DNA of 64,000 bases from assembly GCA_051294375.1 (NCBI GenBank), contig CM119264.1:22200709-22264708 (forward strand). Direction: 5' to 3'. The translations under genes were made by a program, and so were the position numbers. Source of the DNA: Paraspadella gotoi. Its lineage: Eukaryota > Chaetognatha. Positions 26,482 to 37,787 of this stretch are shown here, in pieces; position 1 is the first letter of the stretch, and each line of letters starts with the position of its first letter. Below the pieces are notes generated by a model. The model searched no databases. It saw only the letters and a program-made list of their open reading frames with translations, and had not been told where the DNA came from.

Positions 26482-26709
26482 TTAGCAAGCATTTCTTGGA
26501 AATTGTTGAGTTCGGTGTACGATCATTGGCGAACCCGCCGCCAACCGCTGCCAATCGCCAAACGCCAGCTCAGCTTCTCCCCCCCCTCCCCACTTTCTTC
26601 TTCTTCCACCTTCGACTCTTAAATCCGCCGACTCGTCGAAGGTCGGCGCCACCGGCGTCGGGCGCCGAAAGAACGACGTTATTGCCGGCGCCCAATGTCT
26701 CGTCATCAA
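26482..26709. CDS. Probable exon, strand uncertain
   Basis: GC-rich block with open frames on both strands. Minus: 75 codons ending RLAAGSPMIVHRTQQFPRNA, C, stop. Plus: a good acceptor (TTTCCTTTAG at about 26485) followed by SWKLLSSVYDHWRTRRQPLP, with a one-base break at about 26620 into KSADSSKVGATGVGRRKNDV. The plus-strand reading has a splice site but needs an indel; the minus-strand reading is intact but has no splice site. Not recognised. Confidence 0.35.
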
Positions 26710-27108
26710 TCATCAAAACACTTCAAAAACAATCACCTCACGGGCGCACGGTGGACTGGAAAGGGGGTGGGGGGGGGGTTGGGGCGGAGGGGCGACGTTG
26801 GAGCAGACGTTGTAAGTGTCGTCGATGTTGTTGTTATCCTCGTCTCTGGGTGGCGTCCTAGTGAGTTTAAAAGTTGTTGTCTTCCTTGTCAACAGTGGCG
26901 AAGTTTGTCTCCGGTTTAAAACATTTGACCATCATCATTCATCAATCATCTTTTTCGTCATTAAATTAGGCTCTAATGAGTGACCGTTTGCACCGAATCG
27001 AGCGATGAAAAGTCTTCCAAGTCGAAAATAGTATCGAGTCTTAAATTTTAAATACAAAATAAAAATAAATGCAAATGATAATACATGTGAATACGTGTAG
27101 TGTCATAT

Positions 27109-27222
27109 TTATCGAAGGATTTGGCGAAGAAAGTTTGTTGTTGTTTTGGCCGAGGGTTTCACGCTCTTGAGGTTTTTCACGACAAATTGTACGTACGACC
27201 GAGTTGTGAATTTTAGTAAAAA
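27109..27222 (-). CDS. Terminal exon, 37 residues, unknown product
   Basis: Minus strand: acceptor AGAAATATTTTAG, then phase-0 frame FLLKFTTRSYVQFVVKNLKS, VKPSAKTTTNFLRQILR and TAA (27111-27109). It is high-complexity and basic. A perfect donor lies 180 bp upstream on the same strand (ATGGAATCCTCAGCTTAT, G, GTAAGC at 27419-27401), but its phase (1) does not match, so at least one more exon would be needed. Confidence 0.45.
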   Translation of the reverse strand, partial: FLLKFTTRSYVQFVVKNLKSVKPSAKTTTNFLRQILR

Positions 27223-27653
27223 CTAAAATATTTCTGGACAGCGGCCGATTAAGCTTAATAGTGGGCAAGACCAATTTACAAAACATATAGATTGGTGGGA
27301 GATTGTAAAATAGTGGTTGGAGAAAAGATTTACAAGAGGAAATGAGCCGAGAGGGATTACGTAAGGATCTCTAGACGGTCGTGAGCCTGGCCGTGCTTAC
27401 CATAAGCTGAGGATTCCATTCGTTGTGAAGAGAGAGACGACCGACCACGGATAGATATAGATATCAACAGACAAACCAGCACGCAACAGTGGATGAAAAG
27501 AAAGAAACGGAGAAAGAAAAAAAAACATGAAGGAAAAAAAAAAGACTTAGTAAGCGTTTTTTTCACGGGGATGATTTTTCGAATGAGATAAATGACTGGG
27601 AAACTGGAAACAAAACAAACATCCTCTGTCTCTCTCTCTCTCGGCTCTCTCTT

Positions 27654-27718
27654 TCTTTTCTCTTCTCTTCTCTTCTCTTCNNNNNNNNNNTCTTCTCTTC
27701 TCTTCTCTTCTCTTCTCT
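27654..27718. repeat. (TCTTC)n tract containing a 10-N gap
   Basis: TCTTC repeats on both sides of N at 27681-27690. The gap size is likely arbitrary. Confidence 0.95.
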
Positions 27719-28130
27719 CACTTTCTCCTTCTCCAAAGATGAATGTTTTGAGGTTTTACAATGCAGCCATGATGGTAAAAACAGGAGGAAAAAAACTACT
27801 CTGAAAAAAACTCACTCATGTGAGGTCATTGTTTACGTCCCAAAAAAAGTAAAAAAAGAAAACAAAGACGAATGCGTCTGAAGGAAAATGCACGTGGTTT
27901 ACGTGAATGTTTGGGCGACGAAGACGACGTCAATTTGATTTATACTTTTTCGTCTCACGTTTAACCATTTCTTTTTTTCTTCTCTCTTTTAAAACTTGCA
28001 TTTTGGATTCAGGTAAGTAAATCATAAGTTTAGTGTTTGAATATAAAATCGAATACTACATTTTTATTTTCTTATCGTTTTTACACACGAGTGAGAAAAA
28101 ATATCGATTTTCATTGAAAATATCTTTCCA

Positions 28131-28138
28131 TCTCTCTT

Positions 28139-28215
<77 letters not shown>
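28131..28215. repeat. (CT)n microsatellite
   Basis: CT tract with one TCTTCT interruption at 28185. Confidence 0.95.
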
Positions 28216-28220
<5 letters not shown>

Positions 28221-28579
28221 TTTTATCTCTCGTCTTTCTCCCTCTCATAACAAAGATTTTATATATGATGAAAGGGACTCTTGGGCAATTATTGATCAAA
28301 TAGTTGACAAGATTAAAAAAAATTCTGCATGTAAATTGTAAAAATGAATCGTTATCTACGATTAAGTTTGTAATTTTTTTTATTAAAATATTCGGTTTAA
28401 AAGTTGAACTTAAAGTACGTTTAACAACAAAGTAATGAGATTGAATTTATTCTTGTCGCTTTCTCTCGTAGTCGTGAATAATAAATTGAGAAATAAAATG
28501 ATTAATGAATAAATAATTAAAATACATTGGGTCTTTCAAACGAAGTGATCATAAGTCATCTTTCCATCATGACATAGGG

Positions 28580-28764
28580 TGACTCATTCATTCATTCATT
28601 CATTCATTCATTCATTCATTCATTCATTCATTCATTCATTCATTCATTCATTTATTCATTCATTCATTCATTCATTCATTAATTCATTCATTCATTCATT
28701 CATTCATTCATTCATTCATTCATTCATTCATTCATTCATTCATTCGTTCATTCATTCATTCATT
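28580..28764. repeat. (CATT)n microsatellite
   Basis: About 45 copies of CATT with four substitutions. A long Ser-Phe-Ile-His frame is repeat translation. Confidence 0.97.
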
Positions 28765-28965
28765 GTTTTCTTCATTCTCATTTTCTCGCATCAGCCTCGC
28801 AGTGATATCAATTTTAAAAAAATCGACCGCAAGTAGTTTCGCCTTGTTCAGAGTTGATAGAATTCTAAGTTAAGACCCGAGAAGTCCAAGAATTTCTCTC
28901 ACTCTCTCTCCCTCTCTTTCTGTTTTTTCCTTCTTGCTTTCTCGCTTGGTCTCTATCCTTCTTTC

Positions 28966-28967
<2 letters not shown>

Positions 28968-29033
<66 letters not shown>
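28968..29033. repeat. (CT)n microsatellite
   Basis: About 32 CT units. Confidence 0.95.
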
Positions 29034-29036
<3 letters not shown>

Positions 29037-29132
29037 TCCCGTTCCCTATTCACTCTCTTTATTTCATTTTTTTCTCCTTTAGTATCCATTTGCATTTATA
29101 TCCGAGTGACTGCGAGATTTTCTTTCCCCCAC

Positions 29133-29180
29133 TTAACCTCGGTTCACCCCAAAACTCTCCCTGAGCTGTCGAATTCGATG

Positions 29181-29211
<31 letters not shown>

Positions 29212-29315
29212 ACCTCTTGTCGTTTTTTCGCCTTTTCTTCCCAGTGGCCATCGTTGTCCGAGTTGTCTTCGCCTTTGATGCAGTCGTTGGTCGGCGTTGT
29301 TGTCGTCGTTATTGT
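29133..29315 (-). CDS. Acidic terminal exon with Asp-9 run
   Basis: Minus-strand frame of 60 codons ending TAA at 29135-29133. It reads CIKGEDNSDNDGHWEEKAKK, RQEV, nine Asp, HRIRQLRESFGVNRG, stop. A possible acceptor (GCATCAAAG) precedes GCGAAGACAAC. The antisense frame is a Val run with Phe/Leu and is less plausible. Unknown function. Confidence 0.45.
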
Positions 29316-29559
29316 TTATGGCAGAAAGAAAAGTTCCATCTCTTTGGAGCAAAGTGGCACGGGCTCTCGAGGGAGAAGAGAATAGAAGAAAAAAGTCAAT
29401 GTTCTTTGTTGTTCTTGTCCTCGTCTTTTGTTTCGCGGTATCTCGTTAAAACGACTCGCAGCCTCTTATGGCGCAGTCCACGAGAAAAAAATAAATCTTT
29501 TATGAATAAGAATTTAACGTCCATAATTTATGGCATAAACAATTTCCTTCTCTTTTGAG

Positions 29560-30455
29560 ATAGAAATTACAAGAATATTTGATTAAATGCTGAGATTTTA
29601 CGTATTCATTTGATTTGATTTTTGTTCTTTTTTTCTTTTTATAAACTTACCATCCGCTTACTCTTCTTTCAATCGAAGGGTCCTCGTACAACCTTTACGT
29701 TTTGACCCTCGTAATATTTAGAAAATTCGTCTTCTTTATTCGTTGCCCCAATTTTTTTTTCTTATATTTTTTCTCTCACGCGATTTGATTTCCGAATTGA
29801 ATCCGAATCTTACACGTATTGGATATAAATATAAATACAATTTATCAGAATCGTTTTATTTCTTGCGTAAATATTGCTTTCGAAAACGAACTTGAGTTAA
29901 ATTCTTTGACGGAGACTCAGTTAAAGATTCAATCTAAGTCTCAACTTTCAAGTCTCATTTTGAGTCTCAGATCCAAGCTCACTTTTGATTTCTCCTCCAG
30001 TCTTGTTCTTCACTCTTCATCCCGTTCGAGTCCCGATCCTCATCCCAGTCTCCTGAGTCCCCGCCTCGACCTCATTCTCTTTTCTCCGAACGGGATCTCT
30101 GTTTTGGTCGTTTCAATGGAATGGACTAATTTAAGGCGACCGTGATGTTTACGTTCGCCATAAGGAAGCGACGATCAGAGTTGGCGAACGGTCATAACTG
30201 TCGAGAGTCTACAAAATTAAACATAAACATTACAAGTAAACACGGTCAGTTATTTTAATAAACGGATAACTTACCGTGATATTTCATTCCACAGCGTAAA
30301 TTGTCACTTAAAATTGATTGAGAACTCCGACGTGGACCTCTCCAAACTGACCCCTAATTCAACTTTCCACATCCTCGGTGTTATTTGTTGCATTTCGTCT
30401 GTTGCCGCCAAATGGTTGTTTCACTCTATTAAAGTCTCCGACTCAGGCATCCCAT
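29560..30455. other. No gene seen
   Basis: T-rich and AT-rich. Around 29900-29980 there are repeated GAGTCTCA/AAGTCTCA motifs. A plus-strand frame (29819-30145) is Ser/Leu-rich and unconvincing. Confidence 0.4.
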
Positions 30456-30461
30456 GCCATT

Positions 30462-30597
<136 letters not shown>

Positions 30598-30779
30598 CAC
30601 ATCCAACCATGCTTTTCTCTGCCCAATAATATTTCCATACGAATTTCTCACGCGGACGTGATTCCGGAGAAGTCGAAATCCTGGACCTCTCTGTCTCACT
30701 CCTTCTCTCTCTCTCTCTCCCTCGCTTTCTTTCTTATTCCTCCCACAGTCTACTCTTCTACTCAAAGAATATCATGATA

Positions 30780-31449
30780 ATAATTTTTGGTTTATAAAAA
30801 AAAGAGAAGACAGCGGGTATTTTCAAACTCAGATTTTTCTCTCTTTTTCATTTCTTGTCTTTTCATTTTTTTCTTCCTTTTAAATCCCAGTTTTTTTTGT
30901 TTTTTTTACGCTTTACTGCACTCTTAGTTTTTTTTAGTTTTTTTTTTAAATTGATTTTTTCTTCCTCAAAAAAAAAAAAGAAAGACAAAAAAGAAGAGAG
31001 AACCGCAAATTTCTTTTCACCTCAGTCGCCTTTTTTCCTTCTCCTTCATTTCCCTCTTGTCATTCTTAAACTTCTCCACCCTCATTTTTTTTCTCTCTTG
31101 GCTTCTCTCCTTTCTCATTTTTTTCTTTCGTTCCAGCCTATCTTGCCTCCTTTTCTATTTTTCACTTTTCTTTCCTCCTTTCTTTTTTTTTTTCCTCTCG
31201 CTCCTTTCGACCCTTCACTCCGTTTTTCTTTTTTTTTCCTTCTTTCTTTTTCCCCCGATTTTTTTTCTTGACTCTCTATTCTCTTTCGTCCTCACGCGGC
31301 ATTTCTCCCTCCCTCGTTCCACTTTTTCTTTCTTAAAAACCCACCCCCCTCCTCGGACTCACCCCTCATGAATTCTCCCCTCTTCATTTCTTTTCTCCCC
31401 CTCTTCCTCCCCTACATTTCTTTCCCTCCGTCTTCTTCTTGCTCTTCTT

Positions 31450-31480
<31 letters not shown>

Positions 31481-31560
31481 ACTTCGCCTCCTCCGCCTCA
31501 AGCTGGTTTTTTCTCGCTTCTTCCTCTTTTTCCTCCTCTTCCTCCCGGTGAATCAACGCG
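30780..31560. repeat. Pyrimidine-rich low-complexity region
   Basis: T/C-rich throughout, including a TTC tract at 31440-31480. Phe/Leu/Ser frames here are compositional. Confidence 0.7.
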
Positions 31561-31561
31561 C

Positions 31562-31565
<4 letters not shown>

Positions 31566-31629
<64 letters not shown>

Positions 31630-31632
31630 TTT
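31566..31632. repeat. (CT)n microsatellite
   Basis: CT tract with one TTT interruption. Confidence 0.9.
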
Positions 31633-32060
31633 CTCTTCTTTCCTTCACACTTTCTTTAGACCCTGTGATGTTCACTCCTTTCCTCCACGCGGACTGGATC
31701 TCTTTTTTCTCTTCAATTCACGTTTTCTGTTCAAAATCTCTTTTTCTCTCGGCGCCCGAATATAAACCCTTCGCTTGACGGACATTTCTCACATTTTCGT
31801 CTCTGCGTTCAACTATTTACTATTTCAATCATTGGTTGTCACTTCTGTGGAGTATTTTTAAAATTCTCACGTAATTTTTGGCCAACGTTTTTATCGTTAA
31901 TTTCTAACCATATAAAACCTGTTATTGACTGTTATTGATTTATTAGTTTCCTAAAAAAATTCATATATCTTTTTCACTAATTTATTATCCTTGAGAGGTT
32001 TTGTCGAATTCTCACCTATTTTTGCATCACCATGACACCGCAGAACCTCTTGCTCTTGTT

Positions 32061-32260
32061 CACTTCCAACTTTTTCAATAAACCGGTTCGCATTCCTATT
32101 CTATTATATTTTAATTCTCCATCTACCTTTTTATATCCGCCATCCATAACCAAATCACAGCTCTCTACAATAATGTAAATTAATCGAGTGCGTATTCATT
32201 TGTTTTTTTTTCTCTAACCAATTCACTTCCAACTTTTTCAATAAACCGGTTCGCATTCCT
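32061..32260 (+). repeat. 39-bp direct repeat, 163 bp apart
   Basis: CACTTCCAACTTTTTCAATA followed by AACCGGTTCGCATTCCT occurs at about 32060 and again at about 32223. Confidence 0.9.
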
Positions 32261-32319
32261 TTCTCCCTCCAACTCATTCAAATCAATTTTCTCCCTTCAG
32301 GCTTCAGCTCCCACAGATT

Positions 32320-32321
<2 letters not shown>

Positions 32322-32385
<64 letters not shown>
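32322..32385. repeat. (CT)n microsatellite
   Basis: About 31 CT units. Confidence 0.95.
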
Positions 32386-32388
<3 letters not shown>

Positions 32389-32415
32389 TTCAATTTCTTG
32401 TCGTTTCCATCAAAG

Positions 32416-32496
32416 GATAAAAATAAAAAGATGGAGTTTTTGTCCTCTGCCAGAACCGACGACCCCTGGGAAGACGACGACGAGGATAACGAATAA
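32416..32496 (+). CDS. Acidic terminal exon
   Basis: After a CT tract and the acceptor-like TTTCCATCAAAG, the plus frame reads DKNKKMEFLSSARTDDPWED, DDEDNE and TAA (32494-32496). It carries its own ATG (32431). Short acidic C-terminus; unknown gene. Confidence 0.4.
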   Translation, partial: DKNKKMEFLSSARTDDPWEDDDEDNE

Positions 32497-32851
32497 AACA
32501 AAAGACTTTTTAAGACCAAAATAAAGACAAAAAACCAGAGTTTTAACAAAAAAACGACGGAAAAATATAGGGAAAATAAAAACGTAGAGTTAGCGACGCC
32601 GCCCGGAAGTCACGAGAAAAGGCAGCCAACTACTTTTTAGTTGCGCCGCGAGTACTCGCGGAGCAACTCTATAAGTCACTTTTCGGTCGGTCGTTTGTTG
32701 CTCATTTGTTAAAAATCAAATCTAAGCGAAGACTGGCGCCGCCTTGTGTTTTTAATGATAAGTAAAAAGAAAAGTAATGCGGCGCAACACCTTGGTATAA
32801 CCGTTCCTTGTTTCAAATTTTTTACCTTCTTAATCTTATTAAGAATTCTTT

Positions 32852-32980
32852 AGACGACGTTGAAATCGTCGCAGTCGCCATCGTCGTCGCCATCGTCGTC
32901 GCCATCGTCGTCGCCATCGTCGCCGCCATCGTCGTCGTCATCGACGCCATGAATCTTACCGTCTTCATCATCTCCACCTC
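32852..32980 (-). CDS. Asp/Gly nonamer-repeat frame, possible acidic C-terminus
   Basis: GACGATGGC nonamers repeat on the minus strand (32872-32940), giving a GDDDGDDDGDDD pattern that ends GDCDDFNVV and TAA. Upstream the same frame reads GGDDEDGKIHGVDDDD. It is a tandem repeat first; coding is possible but unproven. Confidence 0.3.
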
Positions 32981-32999
32981 ATATTTTTTATAACTTAAT

Positions 33000-34095
33000 T
33001 TTTTCTCGATTCATCGCGCTTCTAATCTAACTACTTACTTCCTATCTAATTTATTTAAATTCTTTTTTCCTCGTCTAACTTCATCACTGAATTACGCGTG
33101 ATTATCTTCGAACTTAATTTTTTTCTCAGGCTTTGATTAAGCTGCTCCGTACGTAGATTTTTTTTTGAAATTCCGTAATTTACAACTTTTTTAAAACTTA
33201 GATTTAGTTAAGTATTTTATATTTTGTCCGACGTAATTAAATCGAAATTATGACAATAACTTTTTTAGATATTTTGAAATTTTCAATAAATGACTTCTTA
33301 ACAAGAATGATGCCTAATATCTAATTAGAAAACTAGGGCAGAAAGTAACTTTTAACTTTGTGTTTTATAGATGCTCCCTCTATTTCCAAAAGATAACACT
33401 TACATCCCTCTCCCCATTACATTATAAAAGAATATTTTTTATATAATTAAATCTAATGTATAGTGAAATTTAGTAAATTTTTACATTTATTTAAAAAATT
33501 TAATATAAAATTTAGTAAATTTTTATATTAATTTTAAAATTTTAATATAAAATTTTAAAGTCTAATTCAGTAAATATTCAGTTGATAATATCATTGGATG
33601 ATTTCTCACCAATTGTGACCAAGTGGACAGTGGGAGTGGCCAGTGAACAGTGGCCAGTAAGATACTCAGTGCAGAATCCTTTACTTCCTCCCATAATTCA
33701 ACTTTTCTTTTCCTGATTCTCTGCCCCTTCTCTTCCCGATCTTTCCCTTCTGATTGATGAGTCGTTCCGTTCTCTTTTGATATCAACTCCGGCTTCATCA
33801 TCCTCTCCCTACATTTTTAAAATCCACCAAAGACAATCTTTTATGACTTCTTGACGGAGAGCGTCATTAACACCTGAGACCTGGTTTAGATGGGGAAGAA
33901 AGATGAGAAAGACTTTCGAGAGGGAAGACGAGAGTTTAAGGGGACCAAGGGACCAGGGGGGGTAAAATGCTGAAAGCATAACGTTCGATCCTTTAAATTA
34001 AGCTGGTTCTCATCATATTATTTTTTTTTTCTATAATCATTTGGGAAAGTAGTTGTATTGATTTTACTTTTGTTTCATTGTGTTTTGAGAATTTT
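33000..34095. other. AT-rich, no gene seen
   Basis: 33420-33560 has about 49-bp AT-rich near-duplicates (AATTTAGTAAATTTTTA, AATATAAAATTT). The minus-strand frame 33562-33801 is not supported by splice sites. Confidence 0.4.
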
Positions 34096-34105
34096 AGGAA
34101 AAACA

Positions 34106-34643
34106 GTTTTGATAGTCAAACAACGATTTTATTAACAAATAAGACGGATATGTTTCGACTCTTATTTAGAGTCTTCATCAGCATTTTGCCTAATCAACAT
34201 TTTTTCCCTTTCACATTGAGTTAGAGAGATAGAGAGAAAGAGACAGAGACAGAGAGAGAGAGATAAAGAGAGAGAGGGAAAGTTTCTAACAAAGAATGAG
34301 AAAAGGACAGTGGTCAGATTTTGAGAACAGGTAAAGGTAAGGACAGGGAAAAAGAAAAAGTGGTTGAATTTTTGAAAGGTAAAACAATTTAAAGAAGAGG
34401 GAGATAAAAGAGAGAAAAAGTTATATTTAGCAATGTACAACAAAGATAAAATAAAGCAAATAAATAAGCAAACTTAATAATTATTAAACTAGTAAAGGCA
34501 ACAAAGTTAATTATTTAACTAGTTTGTTAATTAAGAATAAAATATGAAAAAGAAGAATAAGTGGTGAGGGATAGATAAGTTTAGAATTAGTGAAATATAG
34601 ATAAAGAGAGAGCTCAATAAAATTATTTTTTGACTATCAAAAC
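34106..34643. mobile_element. Element bounded by 15-bp inverted termini
   Basis: GTTTTGATAGTCAAA (34106) and TTTGACTATCAAAAC (34629) are exact reverse complements bounding about 540 bp. Just inside the left end is a hammerhead-like motif. The interior has a GA-rich tract (34205-34280) and AT-rich sequence without coding capacity. Confidence 0.6.
34142..34182 (-). ncRNA. Hammerhead-like motif, second locus
   Basis: Minus strand: CTGATGA-A-GACTC-TAAATAA-GAGTC-GAAA-CATATCC. Core boxes are intact. Stem II is GACTC/GAGTC against GGCTC/GAGCC at 15.1 kb, a compensated base-pair change. Stem III is weaker (CATATC), and stem I pairing is not evident. Confidence 0.45.
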
Positions 34644-34649
34644 AGTTTT

Positions 34650-35430
34650 TTTTTTAAATAGAAAAGTAGTTAAAAAAATTAATAATAATCAGCTCTCCTA
34701 ATTTTTTTTTTAAAATTAATAAAAAAAATTTTTTAAAGTTTTAATTTTTTTTTAAAAAAGGGTAAAATTTAATTTTAAAAAGCTTTTCAGCTTTGATTAC
34801 ATAAATTTATAAAAAAAAATTAGGAATGAATAAAAATTTAAGGTATTCACTGATTTTATTTAAACTTTCTTCTTAAGTGATTCTGTTAATTAGATAAAAA
34901 TAAAACCATTTAAAATAATATAAATATAAAAAAGGTTTTATACTTTTATTAAATTCTGAATTATTTTAATTAAAAATCAATATAATTTATTAATAATTTT
35001 AAGGGATGAATATAAATATTAATTAATGGTTATAATAAATTTGTTTCTATAAGAATAAAATTTAATTTGATTTTTTTGTTTTTAAAAGCAAATTTAAAAA
35101 AAAAGGTTAAAAGTTTTGTTTTATCAACAAATTTAATTTATATGTACAGACATGTTTTGACTCTTTAATTGCGAGTCTTCTTCAGCGTTTGACTGTCAAA
35201 CCTAAAATTTTAGCTTTAGATAGTAAAAAATAAAAATTTAAAATTTAGTAAAAAATATCTTCTGTTGCAAAAATAAAATAATGGATGTTATAAATATTTA
35301 GGTAGAATAAACAAAAATTTTGTTTTTGCTACAATAAGAGAAAAAAATTTTCTTGCCACTTTTCCATGTAAAGGAAAATTAATTCCTTTGATGATATCAT
35401 TTTTATCACTGGGTCCCCTTAAAAGAGATA
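34650..35430. other. Very AT-rich, no gene seen
   Basis: Contains a third hammerhead-like locus (35146-35187), otherwise AT-rich. Confidence 0.5.
35146..35187 (-). ncRNA. Degenerate hammerhead-like motif, third locus
   Basis: Minus strand: CTGAAGA-A-GACTC-loop-GAGTC-AAAA-CATGTC. The first core box fits CUGANGA, stem II is intact, but the GAAA box is AAAA. Flanked by TTTGACTGTCAAAC, similar to the termini of the 34.1-kb element. Confidence 0.4.
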
Positions 35431-35435
35431 GAAGT

Positions 35436-35460
35436 CGGAGGTGAAGTGGTGTGAATATAC
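35436..35460. repeat. Dispersed hairpin, copy 1
   Basis: GTGGTGTGAATATACCGCCAC; a near-identical sequence is at 38536-38558. Confidence 0.7.
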
Positions 35461-35499
35461 CGCCACAAAAGTCGGGAGTTTTGAAGTTAGATTAGATTT

Positions 35500-36260
35500 T
35501 AGTCAGATTTTAGATTAGCCGTCACCTTTTTGGAAGACGATTAAAAAAAATTTTAAAGACCAAAAAAAAAAGAAAAAATGGTAAGATTGACGCTGGAGGC
35601 CAAATGTGAAATTCCGAGAATTTCGCGCTTGATTTGTCGTTTTCTTTTTAGGGGAAAGTTTTTTTTTATTTGACAATCCTTGTCTGATTTTTATTCCCGA
35701 AATTTTTATATTTATTTTCTCGGGTTCAGAACTACCACACTTTTCTACCATCCCTGCTGATGTGTCGATTGAATTAATTTTTATTTTGACTTTTTCTATT
35801 TTGTCTGCCTAAAAAAGAATAAAATTACTACCTTTATTGTTAAAATAAAATTATAACATAAGTAAGGATAGTCAATTTTAATTAATTTTAATTAACTTAC
35901 TGACGCCTAGTTCTAGTATTTTATTAGCACTACACTCGCAATAAGCTTTTTAAACAAAGCAGAGAAAAAAAAAGCAAAAAAAAAAAAAAAAAGCAGAGAA
36001 AAGCACTCAGGCCCAAAAATCACAACAACAAAACCTATCCAGACGAAATGTCTCGCCTCGACATGTTATTTCGCATGTAAATTTAATCAAGTGGAATCGT
36101 TTCTGGTTTTTGTGACGTTTTGAATGATGGAGACTGAAAAGCATTTCGCCTCTCCACATTTCCAGTGAATAATGAATGAAAAAAAATCGATATTCAATAG
36201 AAAGGGAAAAAAAATAAGAAAAAACTTTCTCTCATTGACGGAGAGAAAAAAAAACTTATC
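35500..36260. other. No gene seen
   Basis: AT-rich with A-runs near 35960-36000. The minus-strand frame 35515-35751 is not supported. Confidence 0.4.
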
Positions 36261-36263
36261 GTT

Positions 36264-36266
<3 letters not shown>

Positions 36267-36321
<55 letters not shown>
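36267..36321. repeat. (CT)n microsatellite
   Basis: About 27 CT units. Confidence 0.95.
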
Positions 36322-36323
<2 letters not shown>

Positions 36324-36329
36324 TCTCCC

Positions 36330-37108
36330 CTACCTCCCTCGCTTCGTCCCGAATTCACTCCTATCCACTTTCTCTTCTTCATCCAGCTTTCCGTTTTTTT
36401 CTTCTTTTTTTTTTCATTTTCCCGGACAAAACATTTTCCGCTCTCGAAGGGCAATAAAATGATAATTTTACTGTGTTACTTTCCTCTTCATAGTAGAAGA
36501 CTTAAAAACTACTTTCTACTGTGTCGTTCTTTTATTTCTACAGTCTGTATCGTTGTTTTTTTTTTCTTTTTTCCTTTTCCTTTTCGTTTTATCTTCCTTC
36601 TTATAATTCGCTGCTTATTTCTTTTTTACTCAAAATCGGACTTCATACAAACAATTTCAAAGAGTTATTGACACAGACGCCCCGTGTCCCCGAATCTTCA
36701 CACTCAAATAAAAAAATATTTTACTACCGTATGAAGAAAAAAAATTTCAACACCCATTTTTTAAAAAATTTTATACATGACTTTTATTCAGCATATGGAG
36801 CTCATACATCTTACGCTTTTATAAACATAACTTTCATTAAAGATTTAACACTTTCTTTTTTTCAACATTTAAATAAAGTTTGCGACTTCATTCCGCCTTT
36901 ATAGACCAAGTATACCGTCAGAATAAAAGCCTTCCCCCTGGAGGTTGACTAGGGGCGACGGCGGGGGTTCATAGCATAGGTATAGCATCTGGGGGGTACT
37001 CAGAGACTATACACCTAGGTGTGCCCTTAGGGGGGGATAGTTTCTTTAGCGTTTAGACGCAGCCTCTTCCATTTTGTCGTTCATCTTGAAACATTACGGC
37101 TCGACTAA

Positions 37109-37139
<31 letters not shown>

Positions 37140-37265
37140 GCTCACCATCGCGTAATTAACGAAAGGAGATAGGACGAGAAACATCTTTTTTTCGAACCCG
37201 CTAATAGAGGGTCTCACGAACGACGACGACAACGACGACGACTTTAAAACGCAATTGACGATGTT
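36330..37265. other. No gene seen
   Basis: T-rich, then AT-rich. 36900-37040 is a GC/G-rich patch (GGTTGACTAGGGGCGACGGC and several G runs) of unknown nature. A short CT tract is at 37112-37140. Confidence 0.4.
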
Positions 37266-37269
37266 GACG

Positions 37270-37288
37270 ATAACGATGGTGACTGCAT

Positions 37289-37341
<53 letters not shown>

Positions 37342-37400
37342 GCGGCGACGGCGACGACGTCTGCGACAGCGACGACGCCGACGGCGATGGCGGCGCCTCT
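37270..37400. repeat. GGCGAC hexanucleotide tract
   Basis: GCGACG/GCGGCGACG units in tandem. Plus frame gives Ala/Thr runs and minus frame Ala/Val or Ser/Pro runs; the strand and coding status are unresolved. Confidence 0.8.
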
Positions 37401-37677
37401 TGAAATTGACGCATCATTAGCTTTTTCCCCCCTGGAACTTTTTTTTTTTCGTAAGAGAATTGTGACGACGTTGAGAGAGACACTGAATACTGTTTTGAAA
37501 ATGACGCCACCCCAATCTGACAACTTGATATTTTACCTGTTACAACTGTTATTTTTTCATTATTATTTTTAGAAAGAAGACGATTAGGTTAATTACAACA
37601 ATGATAAGAAATGAAAAGCATTTTAATTCATTACACTTTCCATTAGATTTTTATTCCTTTTTTTATAGTATTGGCAT

Positions 37678-37787
37678 CGTTTTATGGTTTTAAAATAATA
37701 ATAACTTTCTTAATCTTGTTCAGCAAGTCTGTTTTATGGTTTTAAAATAATAATAACTTTCTTAATCTTGTTCTGCAAGTCTGTGAG
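37678..37787 (+). repeat. 54-bp tandem duplication
   Basis: GTTTTATGGTTTTAAAATAA through ATCTTGTTCWGCAAGTCTGT occurs twice head to tail with one substitution. Confidence 0.95.

Noticed and set aside
28580-28836. 85-codon Ser-Phe-Ile-His protein
   Set aside because: Pure CATT repeat translation.
30152-30200. Inverted GTTCGCCATAA..TTGGCGAAC hairpin as a terminator or element end
   Set aside because: Single occurrence, imperfect, and no associated feature.
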